This document shows, piece after piece, positions 8,032 through 16,204 of a stretch of DNA of 64,000 nucleotides (position 1 is its first letter; every line of letters begins with the position of its first letter). Origin of the DNA: Pseudomonas maumuensis (GTDB lineage Bacteria > Pseudomonadota > Gammaproteobacteria > Pseudomonadales > Pseudomonadaceae); NCBI RefSeq assembly GCF_019139675.1, contig NZ_CP077077.1, forward strand, positions 2,418,001 through 2,482,000, given 5' to 3'. The position numbers and the translations under genes were made by a program. The notes below the pieces were generated by a model that did not search any database, was not told the origin of the DNA, and saw only the letters and a program-made list of their open reading frames with translations.

Positions 8032-8697
8032 TCAGGCCAGCAGGTCCTCGTGGAAGGCGCCATAGGCGAGTTCGGGATGAGCGATCTGGATCTCGAGGAT
8101 CCACAGCCCGGCGCCGGGCTGTCCGTCGAAATCCCCGAGGTCGCCCGCGCGGTAGATGGCGTGGGGGAAGTCGCTGACGCGGTGCCCCTTGATGTCCATG
8201 TTCAGCTTCCAGCCCAGCTGGCGAGCCCGCTCTGCGGCGAAGTGATAGAGCTCGACGCCGCTGACCCCCTGGCCGCGCCACTGGGCCTGCACCTCATCGA
8301 ACAGGGTGCGGGCCGCCGCTGCGCAGGCGGCCATCTGCGGGTCGTTACCGCTGACGAAAGTGGTGCCGGCATCGCCCTCGTGGCCTTGCCAGACCACGCC
8401 CATGTCGATGAAGAAGATGTCGTTGTCACCCAGCACGGGATCGCCGTCGGAGCGCTGCTTGAAGGTTTTCAGCGTATTGCTGCCGAAGCGTATGTGGGTA
8501 GGGTGCCAGATGCGCTGCATGCCTAGCTCGACCAGCACCTGCTGGCCCAGCTCCCGGGCCTGTGACTCGCGCATGCCGGGGTGGATGCCCTGGGCGATCC
8601 GCTCGACGGCCTCCCAGGTCATGCGCTGGGCATGCTTCATCAGTTCCAGCTGGTAGGGGGTGCCTACGGCTTCCTTGGCGGCGTTGACCGGGGTCAT
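8032..8697 (-). CDS. M24-family metallopeptidase (Xaa-Pro aminopeptidase-like)
   Basis: Protein of 221 residues consisting only of the pita-bread catalytic fold. The five metal ligands of the family can be placed at D98 (FFIDMG), D109 (EGDAGTT), H172 (IKGHRVSD), E202 (WILEIQ) and E217 (FHEDLL). The N-terminal domain found in longer prolidases is absent. It may cleave dipeptides or another substrate, since several M24 proteins have non-peptidase activities such as creatinase. The ATG is preceded by AAGGAG. A TetR gene lies 52 bp upstream on the same strand and could control it. Confidence 0.78.
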   Translation of the reverse strand: MTPVNAAKEAVGTPYQLELMKHAQRMTWEAVERIAQGIHPGMRESQARELGQQVLVELGMQRIWHPTHIRFGSNTLKTFKQRSDGDPVLGDNDIFFIDMGVVWQGHEGDAGTTFVSGNDPQMAACAAAARTLFDEVQAQWRGQGVSGVELYHFAAERARQLGWKLNMDIKGHRVSDFPHAIYRAGDLGDFDGQPGAGLWILEIQIAHPELAYGAFHEDLLA

Positions 8698-8749
8698 GGC
8701 GGTACTCCTTGTCGATAGGCTAATCGTTGTATTTATTGTGATATAGCGG

Positions 8750-9364
8750 TCAGGCGCTCCTGCCCAGTGGCCATGGCGCCGGGCGCAGGCTGCGCAGCAG
8801 CAGGTCGGCCTGGGCCTGGGTGGAGGCGCGGGTGGGCCTGATCTGTCCCGAGCTGCCGGGTGCCGTGCCGAAGCGGAAGGTCGCCAGCGACGTGGACCAG
8901 AGGAACAGTAGCAGATGCTCCGGCGCGGTCCGCACGATCAGCCCGCGGTCCATCCATTGCGCCAGGCAGGCTAGGGTCTGCCGGGCACTTTGGCGCAGCA
9001 GTTCGGCGCGTTCACCGGGAAGTTGCCGGGCGCCATGCAGCATTTCCTTGAGCCAGACCCTCACCGCGCCGGGGTGTTGGCGCGCCACCTCGGCCTTGGC
9101 CTTGAAGTAGCGGGGCAGGGCCTGTTCGGGGTGAGCCTCCGGCACCAGGCTGCGCGAGGCGCGCAGCAAGGGTTCCATCACCAGGTCGAGCACTGCGGTG
9201 TAGAGCAGGCGTTTGTTGTGGAAGTAGTAGAACACGTTGGCCCTGGGCAGCCCGGCGCGGGCGGCGATAGCGTCGACCCGGGCGGCGGCGAAACCATGGT
9301 GGGCGAATTCCTCGCTGGCGGCGGCGAGGATCAGTTGCAGGTTGCGATCACGGATACTGGGCAT
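8750..9364 (-). CDS. TetR-family regulator
   Basis: Protein of 204 residues. The DNA-binding helix-turn-helix is at about residues 8-55 (ILAAASEEFAHHGFAAARVDAIAARAGLPRANVFYYF) and a ligand-binding C-terminal domain follows, of the kind seen in RutR-like proteins. I chose the ATG at 9364 (MPSIRDRN), which begins just before the first helix; the longer open frame upstream adds residues with no family resemblance. The M24 peptidase gene follows at 52 bp. The 10-mer ATATAGCGGT occurs both upstream of this gene and before the peptidase gene. Confidence 0.8.
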   Translation of the reverse strand: MPSIRDRNLQLILAAASEEFAHHGFAAARVDAIAARAGLPRANVFYYFHNKRLLYTAVLDLVMEPLLRASRSLVPEAHPEQALPRYFKAKAEVARQHPGAVRVWLKEMLHGARQLPGERAELLRQSARQTLACLAQWMDRGLIVRTAPEHLLLFLWSTSLATFRFGTAPGSSGQIRPTRASTQAQADLLLRSLRPAPWPLGRSA

Positions 9365-9464
9365 GGCAAACACGTACTTCTGAATCGATATGTTCAAAAG
9401 TATATAGCGGTAGCGTGTTCGCCGACAGCTGCCCAGGCTCGCGTGCAAGCGAATCTGTGTCGGA

Positions 9465-10379
9465 TCAGCAGGCTTCGCGCCAGGCGCGGATCTGCTCCAG
9501 CGTTGCGGTGGCGCCACCGCAGACGATCACCAGGACATTGCCGAAGGCCGCCACTGCCTCGGGGTGTTCGAGCAAGGCCAGCGCCGCGCCGCAGGCCGGC
9601 TCCACCAGCAGGCGGTGATCGCGCAGCAGGCGCTCGCAGGCGTCGAGCGCCTCGCGATCACTCACCAGGTGGCTGACCACCGGGTGCTGGCGGGTGCAGG
9701 CCAGCGCCTGGTCGGCCACCCGCTTGGCCCCCAGTGAAGTGGCTACCGAGGTGATCCCTGGCAGTTCCACGGTTTGCCCGGCAGCCATGGCCGCGTGCAG
9801 CGACGCTGCGCCTGCGGTTTCCACTGCCAGTACCGGCACGTCCTGCCAGCCATTGCGCTGCAAGCCTTCGACCACGCCGCGCAGCAGGCCGCCACCGCCG
9901 ACCGACAGCACCACGGCATCCGGCTTACAGCCGGCCTGGGCCACTTCATCGATCATGCTGGCGTGGCCGGTCCACAGCAGCGGGTCGTCGAACGGATGGA
10001 TGAAGGCGTCACCCGCGCCCAGCAGGGTCTGTGCGTACTCGTTGGCTTCCTGCCAAGAGCTGCCGCGCACCACCACGCTGGCGTCTTCCAGGCGCAGCAG
10101 TTCCTTGGCCCGTTCGGTGGTGGTCTCGGGCACCACCACGGTCACCGCCACGCCGAGCTTGCGGCCGGCGTAGGCCACCGCCAGCCCGGCATTGCCGCCG
10201 GACGAGGAGACGAAGTGACGGGCGCCGCGAGCATGGTGCGTCTCACAAGCGTGGCCGACGCCGCGCAGCTTGAACGAGCCACAGGGTTGCAGGGCTTCGA
10301 GCTTGAGCCACACCTGGCGGCCGGCGCTCAGCGACAGCGGACGGGATTCGATCAGCGGGGTAGGGATATGCAAGGGCAT
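9465..10379 (-). CDS. PLP-dependent serine/threonine dehydratase-like enzyme
   Basis: Fold-type II PLP enzyme of 304 residues, expected to deaminate serine, threonine or a related beta-hydroxy amino acid to a keto acid. The Schiff-base lysine is K37 in GSFKLRG, the substrate loop is SSSGGNAG near residue 57-64, and the phosphate-binding glycine run SVGGGGLLRG is near 159-168. There is no ACT domain, and the length is that of animal-type L-serine dehydratases rather than IlvA. It starts 15 bp after the DauR-like regulator gene and is probably in one operon with it. Confidence 0.8.
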   Translation of the reverse strand: MPLHIPTPLIESRPLSLSAGRQVWLKLEALQPCGSFKLRGVGHACETHHARGARHFVSSSGGNAGLAVAYAGRKLGVAVTVVVPETTTERAKELLRLEDASVVVRGSSWQEANEYAQTLLGAGDAFIHPFDDPLLWTGHASMIDEVAQAGCKPDAVVLSVGGGGLLRGVVEGLQRNGWQDVPVLAVETAGAASLHAAMAAGQTVELPGITSVATSLGAKRVADQALACTRQHPVVSHLVSDREALDACERLLRDHRLLVEPACGAALALLEHPEAVAAFGNVLVIVCGGATATLEQIRAWREAC

Positions 10380-10394
10380 GGTGGGCTCCGTGGC

Positions 10395-11090
10395 TCAGTC
10401 GCGGGCAGCCGCGGCGGGCTCGCCGCGCAGCTGCTCCAGGTAGTTGTAGACGGTGTAGCGGGTCACGCCGAGGGCCTCGGCGGCTTTCTCGACGCCGCCC
10501 TTGACGATGAACAAGCCGCGCTCCTGCATTACGCGCACGGCTTCGACCTTGGCCTGCTTGGTCATCCGTCCCTGGCCGCTGCGCTGCAGCGCGTCCTGGA
10601 TGATCCCGGCCATCAATGCAGTCATGTCGGCGGGTTCGTCGCCAGGTACCGTGGCTGGCGCGGCGCCCAGCGGCTGCAAGTGCCGCAGGAACGCCATGGC
10701 GGCGTCCAGGCCGGTGACGTCGGTGTTCACGCAGAGGCTGGCGAAGGGCTGGCCGGTGCTGTCACGGTAGATCGCCGTGGCGCTGCGCAGGCTGCGCCCC
10801 TTGAGGGTGGTGGGGTAGTCGGGCAGCACCACAGGGTCGCAGCCCTGCTGGTCGGCGGCGGCCTGCATCAGCGCCTTGAATCCTTGGTCCTGTTCGGGAG
10901 CAGCGAGTATCGGGCTGCCGACCTGACGGCCGGAGAGCTCGCCATTGACGATCGCCACCACCGAGCGTTCCGGGTGTTCGAGGTCGTGCAGAAGGATTTC
11001 AACATTGCGCGGGACGACGCTGCCCAAGGCCTGCAGGGCGGTCTTGAGCACGTTCAGGGTGAGCTGGCGTTCGTGGGCGAGGGTGAGCAT
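10395..11090 (-). CDS. DauR/YheO-like regulator (PAS-like sensor plus helix-turn-helix)
   Basis: Protein of 231 residues. A YheO-like PAS domain covers about residues 10-125 (VEILLHDLEHPERSVVAIVNG) and a DauR-type helix-turn-helix covers about 165-225 (KAAEALGVTRYTVYNYLEQL). DauR itself represses D-arginine dehydrogenase genes, and relatives often sit beside amino acid deaminases. The dehydratase gene is 15 bp downstream, so control of amino acid catabolism fits. I prefer the ATG at 11090; a TTG 18 bases earlier is in frame and would also be possible, as neither has a strong SD. An inverted repeat at 11103-11121 overlaps the promoter. Confidence 0.75.
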   Translation of the reverse strand: MLTLAHERQLTLNVLKTALQALGSVVPRNVEILLHDLEHPERSVVAIVNGELSGRQVGSPILAAPEQDQGFKALMQAAADQQGCDPVVLPDYPTTLKGRSLRSATAIYRDSTGQPFASLCVNTDVTGLDAAMAFLRHLQPLGAAPATVPGDEPADMTALMAGIIQDALQRSGQGRMTKQAKVEAVRVMQERGLFIVKGGVEKAAEALGVTRYTVYNYLEQLRGEPAAAARD

Positions 11091-11102
11091 GGTCGGCACC
11101 AG

Positions 11103-11121
11103 ATTCAATATTGTGTTGAAT
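11103..11121. promoter_or_regulatory. putative operator of the DauR-like regulator
   Basis: ATTCAA and TTGAAT face each other with a 7-bp spacer, and a third TTGAAT follows at 11135-11140. The dyad lies 13 bp upstream of the chosen ATG, so binding would block its own transcription. Confidence 0.45.
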
Positions 11122-11170
11122 ATTACACAAAAAGTTGAATTTGGCGAAGGTGTCGAACGCTCAAAAGCAA

Positions 11171-11221
11171 TCGCGGGGCCATCTCGCTCCTACCCAGGGC
11201 AGGAGCGGGAGGGCCCCGCGA
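11171..11221. terminator. nested hairpin downstream of the amidase gene
   Basis: TCGCGGGGCC pairs with GGCCCCGCGA, and inside them CGCTCCT pairs with AGGAGCG. It lies 10 bp past the amidase stop codon. It resembles a REP element as much as a terminator, since no T-run follows. Confidence 0.5.
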
Positions 11222-11230
11222 TCAGGTGCG

Positions 11231-12934
11231 TCAGCCCAGTTTCGGCGTACGCGGCGGGACGATGCGGCGCGAGCCGGTAGACTCGAAGGCAGCGGCGAAT
11301 TTCAACAGATTGTTGTCGCTGTACGCCTTGCCCGCGAAGGTCAGGCCCACTGGCATGCCGATGTCGGCCATCACGCCCATCGGCACGGTCACGGTCGGCA
11401 CGCCCAGGTGACGGATCGCCAGGTTGCCGTTGGCCACCCAGATGCCGTTGCTCCAGGCGATATCCGCCGATTCGGGGTTCACATCGGCGTCCGCCGGGCC
11501 GACATCGGCCACGGTGGGGAACAGCACCGCGTCCAGGCCCTGGGCGTCCATCCACTCTTCCAGGTCGAGCTTGCGGGTGGCTTCCAGGCCGCGCAGGCCG
11601 TCGGGCACGGTGGCGATCTGGTCCCAGGTCTTCAGGCCGCGCTTGGCCATGTTGACGTACTCGTCCATGCCGGCGGCGAGGTCGTCTTCACGGTTGGGCA
11701 GGGTGCCGGGGTCGTGGGGGAAGATCTGCGGGCCATCGACATCGGCCAGGCGGTTGAGCTTGGGATCGTCGTTGGCGCGCAGGAAGTCGTCGAAGGCCCA
11801 GCCGGACAGTTCCCACAGTTCGTCGTGGAGGAACTCCTTGCTGACGATGCCGCGGGTGAACACGGTCGGCGCGCCGGGGCGGTCGCCCTCGCAGTTGGAG
11901 ACCAGCGGGAAGTCGGTCTCGACCACTTCGGCGCCGGCCGCTTCCAGGGCCTGGCGGGCTTGCTGCCACAGCTCGATCACGCTGGCGCGGGTATTGATGC
12001 GCTGGCCGGTCGGGCCGCCGATGCCGGGTTTCTCGGCAGTGCCGGCTTCGGCGTCGGCATTGATGTACATGCGTGGCACGGCGAAGCGCTTGCCCTTGAG
12101 CGACTCGGCACTCACGGCCAGGTCAAGGTACGAGGCGGGGCGCACGCTCGAGGCGGTCGGGATCGGCACCCAGGGTTGCAAGCGCCACAGGTCGCCGCGC
12201 TTGTCGGCATCGTCGGCCACCACCACGTCGAGGATCTCCAGCAGGTCGGCCATGGTCCGCGCATAAGGCACGACCACGTCCATGGTCGGCGTCAGCGGCC
12301 AGTTGCCGCGCACCGAGATCACCCCACGCGACGGGGTGTAGGCGCACAGGCCGTTGTTCGAGGCCGGGCCGCGGCCACTGGACCAGGTTTCCTCGGCCAG
12401 GCCGAAGGCACTGAAGCTGGCGGCGGTGGCGGTGCCGGCACCGTTGGAGGAGCCGGAGGCGAAGGGGGCGGTGAGGTAGGCGGCGTTGTACGGGCTTTCG
12501 GCGCGGCCATAGACGCCACGCTGCATGCCGCCATTGGCCATCGGCGGCATGTTGGTCTTGCCCAGGCAGATGGCGCCGCCGGCGCGCAGGCGCTCGACGG
12601 TGAAGGCGTCGCGCTGGGCGACCAGATCCTTGAACGCCGGGCTGCCGGAGGCGGCAGTCAGGCCCTTGACCAGGTAGCTGTCCTTGGCTGTGTAGGGGAT
12701 GCCATCCAGCGGGCCGAGGGTTTCGCCACGGGCGCGGCGGGCATCGGAGGCTTCGGCCTCTTGCAGGGCCTCGGGGTTGCGCACCACCACGGCATTGAGC
12801 CGCGTGGCAGTGTCGGCGCCGTCGTAGGCGTCGATGCGGGCCAGGTACGCCTTGACCAGCTCGACGGCCGTCGTGCGGCCGGACTCGAGCGCGTCGCGCA
12901 GCTCGGCAATGGAAACCTCGGTTACCTCGATCAT
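11231..12934 (-). CDS. amidase-signature family hydrolase
   Basis: Protein of 567 residues hydrolysing a C-N bond of an amide, by the Ser-cisSer-Lys mechanism. The catalytic lysine is K84 (IPYTAKDSYL), and the serine-rich block FASGSSNGAG is at 158-167. The usual GTDTGGS strand is replaced by EETWSSGRGP near 181-190, so the nucleophile is probably one of that SS pair. This deviation marks a distinct subfamily, which I recall in P. aeruginosa too. The start MIEVTEVSIAELR is typical of the subfamily, preferred over an ATG 33 bases upstream. Substrate unknown. Confidence 0.82.
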   Translation of the reverse strand: MIEVTEVSIAELRDALESGRTTAVELVKAYLARIDAYDGADTATRLNAVVVRNPEALQEAEASDARRARGETLGPLDGIPYTAKDSYLVKGLTAASGSPAFKDLVAQRDAFTVERLRAGGAICLGKTNMPPMANGGMQRGVYGRAESPYNAAYLTAPFASGSSNGAGTATAASFSAFGLAEETWSSGRGPASNNGLCAYTPSRGVISVRGNWPLTPTMDVVVPYARTMADLLEILDVVVADDADKRGDLWRLQPWVPIPTASSVRPASYLDLAVSAESLKGKRFAVPRMYINADAEAGTAEKPGIGGPTGQRINTRASVIELWQQARQALEAAGAEVVETDFPLVSNCEGDRPGAPTVFTRGIVSKEFLHDELWELSGWAFDDFLRANDDPKLNRLADVDGPQIFPHDPGTLPNREDDLAAGMDEYVNMAKRGLKTWDQIATVPDGLRGLEATRKLDLEEWMDAQGLDAVLFPTVADVGPADADVNPESADIAWSNGIWVANGNLAIRHLGVPTVTVPMGVMADIGMPVGLTFAGKAYSDNNLLKFAAAFESTGSRRIVPPRTPKLG

Positions 12935-13067
12935 GCTGTCACCACAGTTGTGCAGGTGGAAAATCATGGCGGCGAGTGTAGCAAGAAGGTCTTGGTGGGC
13001 GCAGGCATGCAGCGGGGAAATGGTTGGTTGCAGCCAGGCAATCGAGCGGCGGGCCGGTGTGCGCTGT

Positions 13068-13093
13068 TGCCTATGCCCCTCGGGGCATAGGCA
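13068..13093. terminator. hairpin between yghU and the amidase gene
   Basis: A nearly complete palindrome, TGCCTATGCC / GGCATAGGCA around CCTCGG. It lies 38 bp beyond the yghU stop codon. No T-run is seen. Confidence 0.5.
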
Positions 13094-13130
13094 GCGCGGA
13101 TAGGGTACACGTGACGCTTGGTGGACTGGA

Positions 13131-13970
13131 TCACGCCAGGTCGCTGGCCGCGTGGCGCTCCGCCACTTGACTGGCTTCTTCGCCCCAGGTGCGGTTGACC
13201 CGGGTGCCGCGCTGTACCGCCGGGCGCTGGGCGATGGCCTCTGCCCAGCGCTGCACATTGGTGTACTCGTGTACCGCCAGGAACTCGGCCGCGCCATACA
13301 GGTTGCCGCGCACCAGCTGGCCATACCAGGGCCATACGGCGATGTCGGCGATGCTGTACGTATCGCCGCCCAGGTAGGCGCTTTCGGCCAGGCGCCGGTC
13401 GAGCACGTCGAGCTGGCGCTTGGCTTCCATGGTGAAGCGGTTGATCGCGTATTCGAACTTTTCCGGCGCGTAGACATAGAAGTGGCCGAAACCACCGCCC
13501 AGGTAAGGTGCAGAGCCCATCTGCCAGAACAGCCAGTTGAGGGTCTCGGTGCGCGAGGCCAGGTCCTGGGGCAGGAAGGCGCTGAATTTTTCCGCCAGGT
13601 ACAGCAGGATCGCGCCGGACTCGAATGCCCGCACCGGCGGTTCGACGCTGCGGTCGAGCAGGGCGGGGATTTTCGAGTTGGGGTTGACCTGCACGAAGCC
13701 GCTGCCGAACTGGTCGCCTTCGCCGATACGGATCAGCCACGCGTCGTACTCGGCGCCGCCGTGACCGAGGGCCAGCAACTCCTCGAGGAGAATGGTGACC
13801 TTGACCCCGTTGGGCGTGGCCAGGGAGTAGAGCTGCAGCGGATGCTTGCCGGTGGGCAGCGGCTTGTCGTGGGTCGGGCCGGCCACCGGGCGGTTGATGC
13901 TGGCGAACTGGCCGCCGGAGGGGGCCTCGAAGGTCCAGACCTTGGGCGGGACATAAGGGGGCTTGCTCAT
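13131..13970 (-). CDS. yghU: glutathione-dependent disulfide-bond oxidoreductase (GST family)
   Basis: Cytoplasmic GST-fold protein of 279 residues. The extended N-terminus with a PxxPPKVWTFE stretch and the conserved block FASINRPVAGPTH are those of E. coli YghU, which binds two glutathione molecules and reduces disulfides. The thioredoxin-like half covers about 45-130 (PLQLYSLATPNGVKVTILLEE) and the helical half about 140-270. The ATG at 13970 follows GGAG at good spacing; an upstream in-frame extension has no family support. It appears monocistronic. Confidence 0.9.
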   Translation of the reverse strand: MSKPPYVPPKVWTFEAPSGGQFASINRPVAGPTHDKPLPTGKHPLQLYSLATPNGVKVTILLEELLALGHGGAEYDAWLIRIGEGDQFGSGFVQVNPNSKIPALLDRSVEPPVRAFESGAILLYLAEKFSAFLPQDLASRTETLNWLFWQMGSAPYLGGGFGHFYVYAPEKFEYAINRFTMEAKRQLDVLDRRLAESAYLGGDTYSIADIAVWPWYGQLVRGNLYGAAEFLAVHEYTNVQRWAEAIAQRPAVQRGTRVNRTWGEEASQVAERHAASDLA

Positions 13971-14105
13971 GGGAATCTCCTGGAGGGCGCGATGTGGCCG
14001 GGTAAGGACGTGGACAGCCTTTCTATGCCATGGGTTCGCCGTGCAGGGCAAATGCAATGCGTGCCCGCAGCGGATGCATGGCGCCTTGCAGGCGCACCGC
14101 TGTCG

Positions 14106-15071
14106 TTACAGGGGCCGCGCCGAGGCCGGGGTCGGCGCGGTTGGCGCTTCTGGCTTTTTCGCCGGTTTCAGCCGCGACACACCGAAAAGCACCAGGACCA
14201 ACCCGGCTACCTGGTACACGCTGATCGCCTCGCTGAGGATCAGCCATGAGGCCAGCATCGTCAGCACCGGCCCCAGGTTACCCACCGCCGCCGTGTGCGT
14301 GGGCCCGAGGCGCTGGATCGCCAGCGCCACCCAGTAGATCGGCAGCACCGTGGAGAACAGCGCCATCAATGCCGCGTTGAGCCACACCGTGCCGGGCAAC
14401 TGCAGCAGCGGCGCGACATCGGCCACCAGCAGGTAGTGGGCCAGCACCATCAGCGAGGAGGCGGTGCCGCACAATCCGGCCAGGCGCATCGAATTCATGC
14501 GCTTGAGCATCATGCCGGTGCCCGAGTAGTACAGGGCATAGGTGACCGCGCTGGCGAACACCCACAGCGAGCCGACCAATACCGCATTGCCGCCGCCCGC
14601 CGCGCCGATGTCGTGGACGAAGGCGATGCCCAGCCCCAGATAGCACAGGCCCATGGCCGCCAGGGTGCGCAGGGTCGGGCGTTCGCGCTGGACGATGGCC
14701 TGGATCACCAGCACCAGGGTCGGGTAGGTGAACAGGATCAGCCGCTCGAGCCCGGCACTGATGTATTGCAGGCCGTAGAAGTCGAACAGGCTGGCCAGGT
14801 AGTAGCCGAACAGGCCGAGCAAGGCCACGCGCAGGCCGTCGCCGGCGCTCAACGGCGCGCCGCCCTGGCCACGGCTGGCCCACACCAGCCAGGCGAACAA
14901 TGGCAGCGACAGGGCCATGCGCAGCGCCAGCAGGCTGATGGCGTCCACCGGGCCTGCGGCATAGGCGAGCTTGACGAAGATGGCCTTGAAGCTGAAACCC
15001 AGGGCCGCAAGTACGGCATACAGGCTGCCGTTGGCAAGGGCGCGCTGGAGCGGGGCGGGCAGGTGGGTCAT
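14106..15071 (-). CDS. EamA/DMT-family inner-membrane exporter
   Basis: Protein of 321 residues with ten hydrophobic segments arranged as two EamA repeats (about 15-145 and 165-300). The block YYLASLFDFYGLQYISAGLE is typical of this branch. Relatives export amino acids or other metabolites. It is divergent, across 104 bp, from a LysR gene, the usual arrangement for a regulated exporter. A compound dyad at 15097-15125 sits between them. Substrate not deducible. Confidence 0.8.
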   Translation of the reverse strand: MTHLPAPLQRALANGSLYAVLAALGFSFKAIFVKLAYAAGPVDAISLLALRMALSLPLFAWLVWASRGQGGAPLSAGDGLRVALLGLFGYYLASLFDFYGLQYISAGLERLILFTYPTLVLVIQAIVQRERPTLRTLAAMGLCYLGLGIAFVHDIGAAGGGNAVLVGSLWVFASAVTYALYYSGTGMMLKRMNSMRLAGLCGTASSLMVLAHYLLVADVAPLLQLPGTVWLNAALMALFSTVLPIYWVALAIQRLGPTHTAAVGNLGPVLTMLASWLILSEAISVYQVAGLVLVLFGVSRLKPAKKPEAPTAPTPASARPL

Positions 15072-15096
15072 GACAGGTCCGTGATGGAAAGGAAGT

Positions 15097-15125
15097 GCGG
15101 TTTATTCTGCGCAGAACACAACCGC
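15097..15125. promoter_or_regulatory. putative LysR operator between exporter and lysR
   Basis: A 12-bp perfect palindrome TTCTGCGCAGAA (15105-15116) is flanked by outer arms GCGGTT (15097-15102) and AACCGC (15120-15125). The nested symmetry is unlikely by chance and is centred in the divergent promoter. Confidence 0.5.
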
Positions 15126-15175
15126 GCTAGAATCGCTTTTTCTCGAATATGGCGTTCTGATTTGGAGAAGTCTTG

Positions 15176-16060
15176 ATGCACTTCGATCTGGCCGACCTGC
15201 GGCTGCTCGCCGGCATTGCCGCCACCGGCAGCCTGAGCAAGGCCGCGGCCACCTTCCCGGTGGCGGTATCGGCCGCCAGCACCCGCCTGCGCCTGTTCGA
15301 GGCGCGCAGCGGGTTGACCCTGTTCCTGCGCAAGGCCGACGGCATGCAACTGACCCCGGCCGGGCGCCTGGTGCTGGAGTCGGCGCGGGGCGTGCTGGGC
15401 GAGGCGCAGAAACTGCAGGACACGCTGCGCGAACTTGCCGGCCAGCGGCGCATCACCCTGCACCTGGCGGCGTCCACCGTGACCAACAGCACTCTGCTGC
15501 CGGCCGTGCTCGGGCCGTTCCTGGCCGACTACCCGGAGGTCGACCTGCAACTGGTCGAGCACAAGAGCATCGATGTGCTGCGGGTGGTGCTGGCCGGGGA
15601 GTGCGAGATCGGCGTGTACGACGGCAACCTGGTCAACGAGGGCGTGGTATCGCTGCCGTTTCGCACCGAGCGCCTGGTGCTGCTGGTGCCGCTCGATCAC
15701 CCGTTGGCCGGACGCGGCCAGTTGCGCCTGGCGGACGCGCTGGGCTTTCCCTTCGTCTGCCTGCCCGCCGAGCGTGCCATGCAGCGCTTCGTCGAGGAGC
15801 TGGCGATGAACCTGGCCATGCCGTTGAAAGTGCGGGTGCGCGCGCCCAGCTTCGAAGCGATCGCCCAACTGGTGGCCCAGCACGCGGGCATCGCTATGTT
15901 GCCGGAGACGGCGGCCGTGCGCGCCGAACAGGAACTGGCGGTGCGCCGGGTGGCGCTGGAGGAGCGTTGGGCGACCCTGGAGTTGCGTATCTGCTTCCGC
16001 AGTTGGGAAGCGCTCAGCTCGCATGGGCGACAGTTGGTGAGCTTCCTCTCCGGGCAATGA
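15176..16060 (+). CDS. LysR-type regulator, divergent from EamA exporter
   Basis: Protein of 294 residues with a winged helix-turn-helix at about 5-62 (LRLLAGIAATGSLSKAAATFPVAVSAASTRLRLFE) and an effector domain from about 88. Most LysR proteins have Q-P or Q-S before the recognition helix, but here the stretch is FPVAVSAAST, an unusual recognition region. The ATG at 15176 follows GGAGAAG; a TTG immediately before is in frame. It is likely to control the exporter gene and itself. Confidence 0.78.
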   Translation: MHFDLADLRLLAGIAATGSLSKAAATFPVAVSAASTRLRLFEARSGLTLFLRKADGMQLTPAGRLVLESARGVLGEAQKLQDTLRELAGQRRITLHLAASTVTNSTLLPAVLGPFLADYPEVDLQLVEHKSIDVLRVVLAGECEIGVYDGNLVNEGVVSLPFRTERLVLLVPLDHPLAGRGQLRLADALGFPFVCLPAERAMQRFVEELAMNLAMPLKVRVRAPSFEAIAQLVAQHAGIAMLPETAAVRAEQELAVRRVALEERWATLELRICFRSWEALSSHGRQLVSFLSGQ

Positions 16061-16204
16061 CAGGTGACTGTCGTCTGGTAGGCGAATGAATGGGTTATCC
16101 GTCCGAATGCCATCATTTGGATATCATTTATGCCTGTGCATTGGCCCTTGAACGCATACAATCACCGTTCTGAACGGTAACCCAGATACAGGCCACTTCC
16201 ACCC

